DNA from: Aquila chrysaetos chrysaetos
Taxonomy: Eukaryota > Chordata > Aves > Accipitriformes > Accipitridae
DNA: 64,000 nucleotides
Assembly (NCBI RefSeq): GCF_900496995.4
Contig: NC_044007.1
Span: 124,001 to 188,000, forward strand
Direction of reading: 5' to 3'
A program made the position numbers and the translations under genes. Of the stretch, positions 12,501-24,500 are shown piece after piece (the stretch's first letter is position 1; every line of letters starts with the position of its first letter). The notes under the pieces are model-generated. The model worked only from the letters and a program-made list of their open reading frames with translations. It searched no databases and was not told the origin of the DNA.

Positions 12501-15500
12501 AAATGCTATTATGTAGTTCAATAACTTCCTGGCCTCTTGAAAACCTTGGAATAAACATTCTGAAACACATTTAAAAGATGATAACCATGAAGTCAGACCT
12601 GAGAAAGGCAAGAAGTATTTCTTAGAGCCCATCTGCAATGGACAAGAAAAAAACAATGGTGTGCTTTGAAAGACGTTCAGAAGAGACATGCTAATGCTTT
12701 CCTGCAGTCAGCAGTAAGATATCCTTGGAGTTTCTGTTATGATGCTTTTCTAGCATAAAGTTTAGGAATTGCTTATGAGTTTACCGTATGATCAAAAAGC
12801 CATAATTTCATGATCAAGGATAATTCTGATTAAAATCCCAGTGTGTGTAGAGGTGTACAGAGAAAAGGTGTCACTAAATGTAGCAATTAGATCTTTTTAA
12901 AGGTGTATTAAATACACACAGAAGTGAAAGGCCTGATAGGATATGTCAAATTGGTGCCTGAAATGCTGGGAGTTGCAAATGAAGGGGGGGGGGGGGGCAG
13001 TAGAAGAATGCACACACATAGTGTTGTTTTGAACTAGTTCAGCGTATACTCCTTTGATCTTTGGTGACTGGTTTCCCTTCCTTTTCATTTTATGGTAAAG
13101 AAAAATGAAGTGAAAATCACTCCAATTCTCAAGTATTTTCCCAGAGAACTATTTCTTTGCAGATATTTACTCTACATGTTCTGAGAAGGATATCTGAAAA
13201 GAAACAAAAGCAGGCCTAGCAGGAGGCTGGAACTGATGCAGAAAAGGATGATTTTTAAAATTCCTCATACAGATGTTATAACTTGCCAAAATCTACATAA
13301 AAATAAAAATCTATATGTTGGCTAGAATGCTACACTGCCTGGCAGAATGAGATGGGGGGAGGGGGAAATCTAAAAAAACCCTTGAGCTTTGTCTCATGCC
13401 AAAAGAGCTTAGTTGCATCTTCATCTGCTGAGGATTTTGGAAAACCTGCATTTTTTTGGTGCCTCACACACATCACTGCCTCATACAGTGGTGACTGAAG
13501 GATTACTTAAAGACTAAGGACTGGGTTAAAAAACTCTTGATAGAGCACCATACACTTTTCTTTATGGCTTTTATTTTGTTTGAGGGCCTAAGAGACCAAT
13601 GACAGGCAATGGTGAGGCCTGAAGCCCCTAAGCAACTGATTATTTCCCGACCCTTCAGTGACCTCCTAGTTATGTACACTGACTGAAGGGACTACCTCAA
13701 GAGAATAACCCAGGGTTGAGAGGTTTACTCCAAGGGATGAAGAACAGATGTTGTTCTCAGGAAAGTAAGCTTTTCTTGAGTATCTCTGCAGCAGAATCTC
13801 CTTCTGGAAATGACCCATACACGGATCAGCTGTCTGGAGTGCAGCCTTTACTCAGAGAGATTTGCCAAGATAAAATTGAGAGACAAACTGTTCCTTGTGT
13901 AACATAAAGGGGGGGGGGCGGGGGGAAGCTGCAGAACAGCTAGAAGAAAACCAGCATCAACTGTTGAAGGAAACAGAAGTACTACTAAGGAGCAGGCAGG
14001 CCCTGCTGAGCTCCACACTATTACTACAGCCACCTAGAATGAAGTGGGAGATAGTCTGTCCATTACAGTTGGGGACAGAAAGACATACCATAGCTAGGAC
14101 AGCTGGAAGAGATACAGCAGTCAAAGCTTTAATTACTCTTTAGTTAAGTAGTTAAGTGACTGTGCACACAGATCCACAAGCATAGACTTGGAGAGTCACC
14201 TGGTTACTCAAGCACCCAAACACTCTCAAGTCTTAAACCAGGATGAATTTATCTGCAGCTGCCTGCTGCAGGCAGCAAGATTCTTTGCTCTAGCAAAAGG
14301 GGCACAAAGCAGACCCTGGACAATGGATGTTATCCACTTACAGCAGGTGACAGAGGCCAAAACTTCCCACCCACATTTTACTACTACTCTTTACTCCAGA
14401 ACATAAAACCAGAAGAAAACTAGGCATGCTTGTTACACACCATTCTCAGCAAATTAGCCATCACTAAAGCACAATGCAAATATCCTACCCAAAACTGAAC
14501 GTGGCGAGTTTGGAGGTTTCATTCTAGAAAGGACAAAATAGGACAATGCTTCAAGCAGCAAGAAGTTGAAGTCCTCCGGGTTGATTCCACAAGCAGGCAA
14601 AGGGGAACCCTCTAGAACTGTGGTGGGGAAGCAAGTAGTACAAAGAGAACCCCTTTGGCTATGAGCTTACCTGAGTTATTTCTGTCATCTATGTATCTGA
14701 GGTCATCAGCTGCATCAGGTGACTGGAAGAGAACAGAAGACATGAGCATCCACCTCTGTAACACTAGTGCCAGGTAATTCCCCACCTCCAGCCTTCCAAC
14801 ACACTACAGAGAACCTTTTGCCCTCAAAGGCACTGATCATACAGCAGCTGGGGCATGACCCTCAGTGAATGCATGATTACAACATCAATCCTTTGTGCTA
14901 AAGTCAAGCAGCCCCATTGCCTGAACTGCAGGATGAGGTGTGTGTCTGCCCATCAGAGCTCTCCTCCTTTTACTTTGTGTGTGTAGGGATGAGAGGATAG
15001 GAAGTGACATGAAAGGCAGAAAGCGTAAAGACTACAGAAAATGAGTAGAAACATGGGAGGACAGCAAAGACGTGAGCTATGTTTCCTTGAGAGTCCTGGA
15101 TCCTAATTCTGCATCTGCACTGTTCCCAGGCCTAGCTTCTTACGCAAAATCAACTTTCTTCTTTATATTCAGGTATGTATAGAGAACTGATGTGGGATAG
15201 GAAGCAGTTACATCCCTACAGGTGGCAAAGACAGCTTTGGAGAAATGGCTAAGTGATAATCATGAAAGTCCACCAGTTCCTCCTAATTGTAAAGCCTTCA
15301 CAAAATGAAGACCATTCCAACAACCAGAGCTGTCTGCAGCTCATCAGACCAGAGTGACAACACCATGAGAAAACAACTTTGTTCATGGTCATGAACTTGA
15401 GGTGGCTTGAAAATCTGCACTACTCTGGGGACAGGCATAGATGTCCCAAGCCCTACATATTTTGCTGAAATAGAGAATTTGATCTAGCTGTATATAGTGC

Positions 15501-18500
15501 TTCAAGGACAGAACGGTCAAAGTATTCTGTTGAGGTATTCTGTTTACTTCAAAAGTGGCTGCATGTGTTACTTCTACTATTCTTTCTAGGTTTGTACAGA
15601 ATACTTACACTGAGCTCAACGCTTCTCTGAGCTATACAAATGTAAGGATAGGGTTTCAGAAGAGCTCAGTATTCAGCAAGTTTAATAATGCCAAACCCAT
15701 CTGAAAGTTCTGGCCACTACTGATCCAAATCTATCTTTTAGGGATCTTCTTGCTCAGCTCAAGAGCACAAGTGAGGAGTAGCTTAATTTTTCTTTAGTTA
15801 TAGGATAAAGGATCGCAGCTCTATACACTTACATGGAAAGCATTAGGGAAGTTTCACAGCTGTGAGTGCAAGAAACCCACATTTCCATATAATCTGGCCT
15901 ATTTTGTGGAAGCAGCAAAATTGGAGGAGGCAGGAAAGAGGGGGAGATGATCTCAGCCTATTTAGTGCTTTAGAAATAAAGCAAATGTATGGTAGAAGTC
16001 ATGCTCTTCATGAAGAGTAGAGAGCAAAGCACAGGGGGCTGTGATGACTTTGGCATGCACTGCTGAGGAACACAGCCCAGCCAAACAGCACTGCACTGAT
16101 CCAAAGTGAGCGATGTAGTTGTGACTATGGCCAGGAGGAAATACAGTCTCTTAATTACTGCACTGCTGAGAGAGGTCCAGAGGAACTGCCTGATGATTTG
16201 GAGGTGTAGCCTCCTTTGGAGGCACTTTCTCTGCTGCATGAAGACCCAGTGCTGCACTGTGGCCTCAGCAGAGGCTTGGGGAAACTTGGGTAGTCCAGAG
16301 CTGTCCCTGGAGCTTGAGTGGCCAGCCCTCTAACTCACTTGGTACAGAATCTGGACAGCTGCACACCCCAAAAGGGAAGGGATTCTTAGCGAAAAAGATG
16401 AGTGACTACCAACAGCTGAGCAATACCACCAGTGAAAGGAGTCAGCCAAGAATATGCACCAAATCATGTATAACTGCCTGAGAATCCTCAAACTGCAACT
16501 CTGCTAAAGTCAGCCTGGCTTTGGGGATTACACCTTGGACCTGGGATCTTTGTGTCATGACAGCACGTTAAAGCCCAACATGTCAGTACTTGCTAGCTCT
16601 CCATACACAGCACAAATGTAACTGCAGGTATCTGCTTCATTGTCTTTATATAAAAGTAAAAAAATACCTAAAAAAAAAAAAAAAAAATTACAGACATACA
16701 GTATCTGGTCAAATCAGCTGTCACAAATGCAATCAGTTAATGACTAATCCAGACGATATGAGAAAGGCAGTTCACATTCCTGGGCAACTGGTTCTAGGTG
16801 GCCCTGCTTGAGCAGGGGGGTCAGACAAGATGACCCCCAGAGGTCCCTTCCAACCTCAAACATTCTTTGATTCTATGACAAAGCAGCTTAAATGAAATGA
16901 GGTTCTTTCAGGAAGGAGAAGAACCTTGCCATGGCGCTCACCCTCAAAACTTGGTGTTCTCTTACCACGTGATTACTTCACAGTTCATCTACACCAGTTA
17001 CAACATATGAGAATTGTCACCACAGCTGCTTCTTGGGCAGGATGCTAGATACATTCCAGTTTGAAGTTAACATTTGCTCCAGTGTGCAATTTGTTGGCAA
17101 TCATTTCTATAGGCTTTTCTTCCCTTTTAGTTCTCATCTTTTACTTCAAAATATTTCAGGACCAATTAAGGTGAAGATGTAGCTGCTTTATATTTGCAAA
17201 GCTTTTGTCATTAATTTTAAAACCATCTGGACCAACTTTTTCACAATTCCACTTGACTGAAGTCTCCAATAAACCCTCAGTTATACAGCATGGCTGGTTG
17301 TCATTGCCTCCCACACAGACAAGGCCTTGGAAGAGGACTTCTTCAAGTCATTCACCTTCTGCTCTGAAGGTCATCACTTCATGTGCAGGCACTTCCAGCA
17401 AATCAAGCCCTAACCAATCTAATAGATGGTTCAGCATGCAGTTTATACCTGGATTTCGTAAACAGGTTTGGAGGAAGGAATAGCAGCAAATTCCCGGTAG
17501 TCAAACTTCTTTTCAGACATGGACTAGAAGGGACAGCAAAAGAGAAGAAACAGAGAAGAGAGAGTAAGGGGAGAGAAGTGGATGGAAAACCAGCAGGAAG
17601 CTAAGCAACCTATGCAGAGATAAAAGCAGAAGCAGAGCATCATTCTCAGTTAGTGCCAAGACTGCCTGAATATAGCCTCTGAAAATGAGGCATCTCTGGG
17701 ACATTGTTGTCTTAGTTGTTTTGGTGTCAGGACAGGGGTTCCAAGTTGCAGAGAAAACATGATGTGCTCCACTAAAATGCACATGCACACCAAGTTAGGT
17801 AGGAAACCTATTTTCATGGGAAAATTCATGGCAAGATTCCTGATGGCTGTAGCACAGTCAGGATTTCAATCCAGAGCTGGCTGTATTGTGTGACCTTGGG
17901 CAAAACCAGGTCCCCTCTCTGTGCAGCTGCTCCCACTCTTCTGTTTGTCTGTCTTGCTAATTTTGACAGTTCTCTGCAACAATGTCCTGCTGCATTTATA
18001 CAGTACTCAGAAAAAGGAAAATAGGATTTCAGCTGAAGTTCTCAGTTTTATGCTGTTGAGGAAACAAGGGGCCAAAGTCTCTGAAGTGAAAGGCTTTCTG
18101 AAGACAGAGAAGAAGAACCAAGAAAAGGATGAAATAATAAAACAGGGAAACAGAAGACAGATGTTACATCATAGTGGCAAAAAAGGGGGGATGCCTCTAG
18201 CAATGGGCACAGTAGAGTTCCATCCACTGTGCCCTCTTCACAATTCTGTGTATCATGCAGCCAGACCTGGCTTAAGTATTTAAGTAGGGATCCCATGGCC
18301 CAGATGCACAGTCCACACCCAAGCTGAGTAACCAAGAAATCCCAGGATTATAGGCAAGATAACAAAAGCAAGCAGAAGTATGTCATACCAGCCTTCCCGG
18401 TGAAGTGACGTTTCTGGGACTGCAATCTGCAAAAGATGACAGAAAAGCACTATTTAGTGAATGGCTGTATTATATGCAACACTTCCCTGAATCTGCCCCT

Positions 18501-21500
18501 TCCATTTAGCAGCATTTTTTCTGCTCAGGAAAGACACTGCCTTCTCAGAACAAATGCCTCTTTCCTGTTTTTTTAAAAAGTCATGATGCTGGTTTTATTT
18601 CTGCTCTGGTTCCCTGGAACCATACCTCAGATGTTCTCTCACATTTGCTATAGATCAGGCCCATGCCCTATGCTGAGAGATGTCATATGCCCCAAAGGAC
18701 CTTCCAGTCTAGGCTGAAGGAGGAAATTGCTTTCAACAGGTCTCCTTTCAAGCAAGTTAAGCTAGAGAAGCATTAACTTTTTTCCTCAGAGATAGCTATA
18801 CAGTACCTTCCAGTGGTGTTGGTGATGGGGTAGGAACAGGTGAAGGTGACTCTGCCAGCTGCTCCAGTGTGCTGCGTTTTTTCCCCTCCTTGGACTTGGC
18901 AATAACCATTTGGGCTTTAAGAGCATCCTGTTCAAGCGATTTCATCCTGCCTCAGAAATGGGGGAGGGAGAAAAAAGACATCAGACATTGCCTTCTTGAT
19001 AAGAGATAATGCCACCTTCTGTGCCCAGCAGCTAGACCACAGTCAACAGGCTGAGTGCAGAAAGGCAAAATTAAGCACCCGTGGTTCCCTGAGGCAGACA
19101 GACTTTCAAAGCAGGAGAGGAGAACAGCTTGGTTTGCTGTCATCCCGAAACACACATGCCATCATATGCGTTGAACAGACAGAGCCTAGAGCTAAGCATC
19201 AACGCACTGAGAAGCTGCAGGCCTTTCCAGAGGTACCATATACGATGGGAGAGCAACCCAAGCTGGGAAAGGAACTGCAGGGGCTCAAATAAATAGGATC
19301 AGTTCTCAGGGCTTTACTCTCCTCTGTGCTCTCAGTGTGTTGCATCTTAACCCTCTTCAGTCATCAGGAGATTATGAAATAGCTAAGAAAAAGCGGGCTC
19401 AGCCCTCAGAAATGTCTGCTCCCTTCTCCCAATCAAACAGACCCAGCATCCCCCCTCATTCTCATTGAGACAACTGCCGGTAGTCTGTGGGACCTCAGGG
19501 AAATGAACACCAGCAACCACTAAAATTGCCTCCCTACCCCTAGCAGGCCACAGCTGGGAGCACTGCATTAGGATGTAGGGATACAGACAGGGCTGTTGAG
19601 CATGCAGCTGGCAGGGAGGGGGCTGTGCACACCTGGATTGGCTTCCTGACCCAGGGATTCTTGAGGCGTGACTCTGCATTGGACTAGACATCTGAGCTGG
19701 CCTGGCCCCGGGAGCAGGTGCCCACTGTCGGGACTGGTACAGCTTCCTGGCCAGATCCTGCTCGTACTGTTTAATACTGTCTTCAAGAGCTGAGGATCTG
19801 AGGAGGAGGAGGAGGAGGAGGAAGAGGAGGAGGAAGAGGAAGAGGAGATGATGGTGATGAACATCGCAGCGGACAAGCGCAGGGAAAGAAAGAAACAGAT
19901 ACAGGAACATACCCTGGCAAGGAGAAATGTGGGTCTGATATAGGGGTAGCCTCGATTAAAACAGGCTCCTATATCTGATCCTGTCCAACACCAACTGTTG
20001 CAGAAGAAGCAGGAACCTTCAGAGGGCAAACTGGGATGATGTGCCCAGAAGCATTAGCTTTCAGAGCCTCAGCATCTAGAGAGTGCCCTCCTCATAGGCT
20101 AGGAGGAGAGGACTAGAAATACCCAGCAGACCAATGGATAAGGCCCGGGAGGTAGTTACAAAGAAGTGTGTATGTGTGAAGCAGACTGAGGGAGTACAGG
20201 GCATGAGTGAGTGTGCGTGCACGCATTTGATAAGTCTCTTAGTGTACATTTGCATACATATATCTAACCACCTGTTAGCATGCACCTTTCTTTGACCACG
20301 AGAAAAGGGGAAGCAAAATGGACAAGCACATTACGAAAGGTCTGTTTGCCACCAGCCCTGAACACATGCAATTGGAGAGGTGAGTGCATCTGTAAAATAG
20401 CGTGTGGCATGGTAGGAAAACTGCCAAGATGCATATAGCACTTGCTGGACACCTGCTCCCCTCGATATGTGCCTGTACCTTCTTAATCACACTCTTCCTA
20501 CGGCATGAATGCCAGCAGCTGTGTGTGCCCAGAACACTTATGTAGCGTGGGTCCCAGTGTGTTTGTCCCAACAGAGCACAGGGGTGTGTGCTGGGGGGTG
20601 GGGGGTGGGCGGTGGGCAGGGGAAGGGGGGGGCGCATCACATGTCCTGGCAGAGCACTGATGACACAGGGAGAAAAAGGAAAGCCCAAGAAGGTGCAAAC
20701 TGATGGGGTCACGAGTGACAGCACACAGACAAGAGAACTGGAAAGAAGCAGAAGATAGAAGATTAGAAAGAAAGTAATAAAATCAGTGGCATGCACTTAA
20801 AGAAAATACAGGTTAGTGAGGCTGCAGCACCACGTGCAGGGCAATACAGTCCTCCCTCACACACAGCACATGTAGTGCTGCCTGGAGGCCTCTGGAAATA
20901 AGACCTGAGCCCTGGCTGCCATCATGTCACTGTGCCTGCTCTAGCAGTTATAGAAGAGAGATCCTAAGAAGACCAGGTCATCACGGGAGATCTGCAGTAG
21001 CAGGGAAGAGTCCATCCTTGTCTTACAAAAAGAAGCACATTTTATGGTGACTGACTGATTCCTGCCAATGACAAAATAAGCATGGCCTTAACCCTACCCA
21101 AGGAATCAGCCAGGCACTTCTCCAAGAACTGAATAAAAAGCTACACCTTGGTATCAGAAGTGAAGTAGAGCCGAGGACCTGGTCTGCAGAACTTAAAACC
21201 AGTACACTGGATCTGATAACTAAAAAGCAAGAAGTTGCAAGAAGCTTCTTGTCAAGTATTCTTACCTCTAAAAGGCTCTCCCTTCACTACTTCATTTTCC
21301 ATGAACAAAACATGCTTAGAAGAGAAGAGACTGAAGGTTTGGAATGCAGGGAACTGTCTCCTGCCCATAGTGGACAAAACCACTGTACTCAACAATCACT
21401 AATCCTTCTACAGCGTAATGTAGAACTTTTACTGTGCCCTAAGCAATTTCAGCAAAATCCTAGCTAACCCAAAACTTAGTCAGATGTACAGTAATGTTAC

Positions 21501-24500
21501 AGAAGCAAATCATGTGGTCGCCTAAAAAAATCCTGCCCCCACTCCGCCCCAGCATTTTTCAGATTTCTTTATCTGATGGCAACAGCAACAAGTTCACAGA
21601 AGAATAGAGTCCCGAGGCAAGTGGCGTACATTCTGTGACGTGAGCAATGTCCTCATAAGGGTTTTGCTTTCAAAGGTTTGTGCAGGCAATGTCATGTTTC
21701 TCCTCTCTACACCCATCTTAAACAAAGCTTTTATTATAGCATTCCTTGGATATGTTAATGCTTAAGCTTAGGAGGAATCAGAGCTGACATTACCTCATAA
21801 AGCCTGCCCCATTGTATGAAGAAATATGCATGGGAAGTGGAGGCATGAGGGAAAGAAAATCCTGCATATCTAATAGGGAAGAGATGACAGATCAGTCCCT
21901 ACCACCTCTCCAAGCACAGTGATGTTGATTTTCAGGAGGAGAAGCCCGACAGACAACTTCTGTTTTGTTGGATCAAATACAACAGTGGAGCTTTTTTTTT
22001 TTTTTTTTACATGTGAAGACTGAGCAGCAATTCTGTGCAAGATGTCTACTCCTGACAACACTGTGGTGCTTACACAGCATCATACTGACAGTCAGTTTTT
22101 AATGTATTCCACGCTCATAGCCTTCCTGTGAGACAGACAAGTGCTATTACAGTCCTCTCTCCATGCATCTGCAGCACAGAGGGACTCGGTGATCTGTCCA
22201 ATGTCATAAAGAATTATATGCCAGAGCAAGAATTTGGATCTGGTCATCTCAGTCCCAGCCAGCCTCTTCTAAGTGATGGTTCTGTAAGCACACACTTGGC
22301 TCCACAACACCTAGGCAGCTTCTAGCCCTATAACACAAGGGCAAGGTGTCTGTTTTGGCAGGCATTGTTAACAAATTCTCTTCCACTTGTATTTTTGTAA
22401 AAGCGTTGTTACTGGCTTAATGTGAAAATACAGAACTTCCACTTGCAAATGATGCCACCTGAAAAGTTGTGACACAGAAACCATGGGAACAGCATCAACT
22501 AGAACAGGCATGAGATGCCATGTACAGCAGAACATTCAGTGAATCAGAGCAGCAGACAGAATCCCACAGTATTTGGAGCATGAAACAACAGCACAGGGTG
22601 GAAACAATCCTGCCAGAGCATACTCTGTTGACATCCTGGTCACCACTGTGCCTGTATGCAGGCATCCTCATTAGGGGGGAGCTGGGGAAGAAGAGATTAC
22701 AAAGTATAGACTCACAGAGTAATTCATGTTGGAAGGGACCTCTGGAGGTCATCTGATCCAAAACCTGCTCAAAGCAGGGCCAGCATCAAAGGTCTAACAA
22801 ACATGCTACAAGATGACAGAAATCAATCTCTTCCAAACCAAGGTTCCATATAACAAACAGGCTTTCCAGTGACCTGTTCAGCTTTCTGACATTACAGGGA
22901 AGTTCAGTGAAACTAAGGCAGTGCTTCAGAAAAAAATTTCCAGCTGAGAAGACCAGGCAAAGGACTCATCCAAGGCAAAGAGTTGGAGCATACCAAGAAA
23001 GTTTTTCTTGAAGGGCAAAAGCCCTTGTACTAGGAACATTAGTCCAGCTCTGAATAAACCACAAGCAGATCTGTTACGTAATCAAGTAACAATGGGAGGC
23101 TTTGTACCCTCAAAGCCCTAGACAATTAGCCAGCTCTCATTGAGGATTCCACTATATATTTCTTCATCATCAGAGCCTCCCCAGAAGATGACAGCACCAT
23201 TATCATCCATGTCTAAGCACAAACACTGGAATTGCCAAGTGGTATCACGACTCATGGTAAATCCCTCCAGCGTCTTATCTAGCAGGCTGGCAAGGATGAG
23301 TCGCTAGCAGCCCTGTTGCTCTAAAAGCTCTCATTCAAATCCCAAAAGAGACTGTTTCAGATTGTCCTTTGAATGCCTCCTAGAGGAACATTACGGGAAA
23401 ACTGTAACTAGTTATGGGAGCAGCTGGACTAATTTTTGAAAGGAATTATATGACACGGTAAATGCCTGGACTAGCTTCAAGTCTTAAGTTCTGAGCTAGG
23501 AAGTTCTCTTTCTTCCAAAACAATTTTTAGTCACTCTTTCATAGCTGATGAAACAGCTTGTGTGGATAAGAATGACCTCATCTTGCTAATTCTTTGGCTT
23601 CAGCAAGTTTTCCAGTCTAGCAACACTGAATATGTGAAATGCTCTTTCCTTTTTTCATTTTGAATATGTCACCTTGCAGCTTCAATAAATATCTTTTTCA
23701 TGTGTTACAAAGAAGGTGGGAAGCTGTGTGCTGAGAGGGAAATAATACATTCATCATCACGTAAAGGTGTTTATGTTTTTTATAAAACTCCACTGCCTTC
23801 ATGATTGTGCAAGCACTGTTACATGTAAGAGACATCTCACCCATGTAGCTGTCAGAAGCAGATGAGCTCAGCCAAGCGGCAGATGCTTTGCACTGTTTGA
23901 ACAGATACTATATAATCTCCCCTAACATCTGACTTGGGAAGGCTTGTTTATTCCCTGTTTTTAATAACATGTAATCCAAAAGACATGCAGCAAGTCCCCT
24001 TTTCCTGAACTAGCCTAGTAAAGAGAACAGTGAAGGTTCTTCTGTCTCACCGTGCTGCCCTCCACATTGCTCGTTTCTCTGCCTCCAGAGCACGTCGTTC
24101 TGCTGGAGAAAGCTCCTTCTCTTGACCACTCAGAAGCTCAGGACTCTGCATTCGCAATCGCTCCTGGTGCCGCCGTTCAGCTTTGGCTGTCCGCACAGGT
24201 GCCACTGGATCGCCTGCTCCAAGATATAATGGACTCAACCTGGGCAGAGAAAGAACAGTGAGAGGTAGGCTGGCCTGGTCCACCACAACTCTTACCTGCC
24301 TGTTTTCAAGATAAAAGGTGATGACCAACACCCCCAATCAACTGTTCAGTACCACATCCAAGGACATCACCTTGGGAGATGGAAGGACACATAACAGAGG
24401 TGAGTTTCTCTTAAGAAGTTGGTTCCGATCACAGTTTCCCTTTCTCTGCTAAATCCTTCCTTTTACACCTTACGTCTACCAAAAAGGAGGAGCCACCTGC

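Larger units (their letters stand above)
9511..14670 (-). other. SCRIB: Last SCRIB intron (W23-W24)
   Basis: The largest intron in the window, 5160 nt. It holds a degenerate CR1 near 10.8-11.8 kb, a G14 run at 12984-12997 and a G-rich run near 13912-13926. No exon-like segment was found in the rest. Confidence 0.85.

Noticed and set aside
19568..20029. 153- and 175-codon minus-strand frames with poly-Ser/poly-Leu
   Set aside because: They read through the GGA/TCC microsatellite. Only the spliced part 19633-19797 has support, as exon W19.
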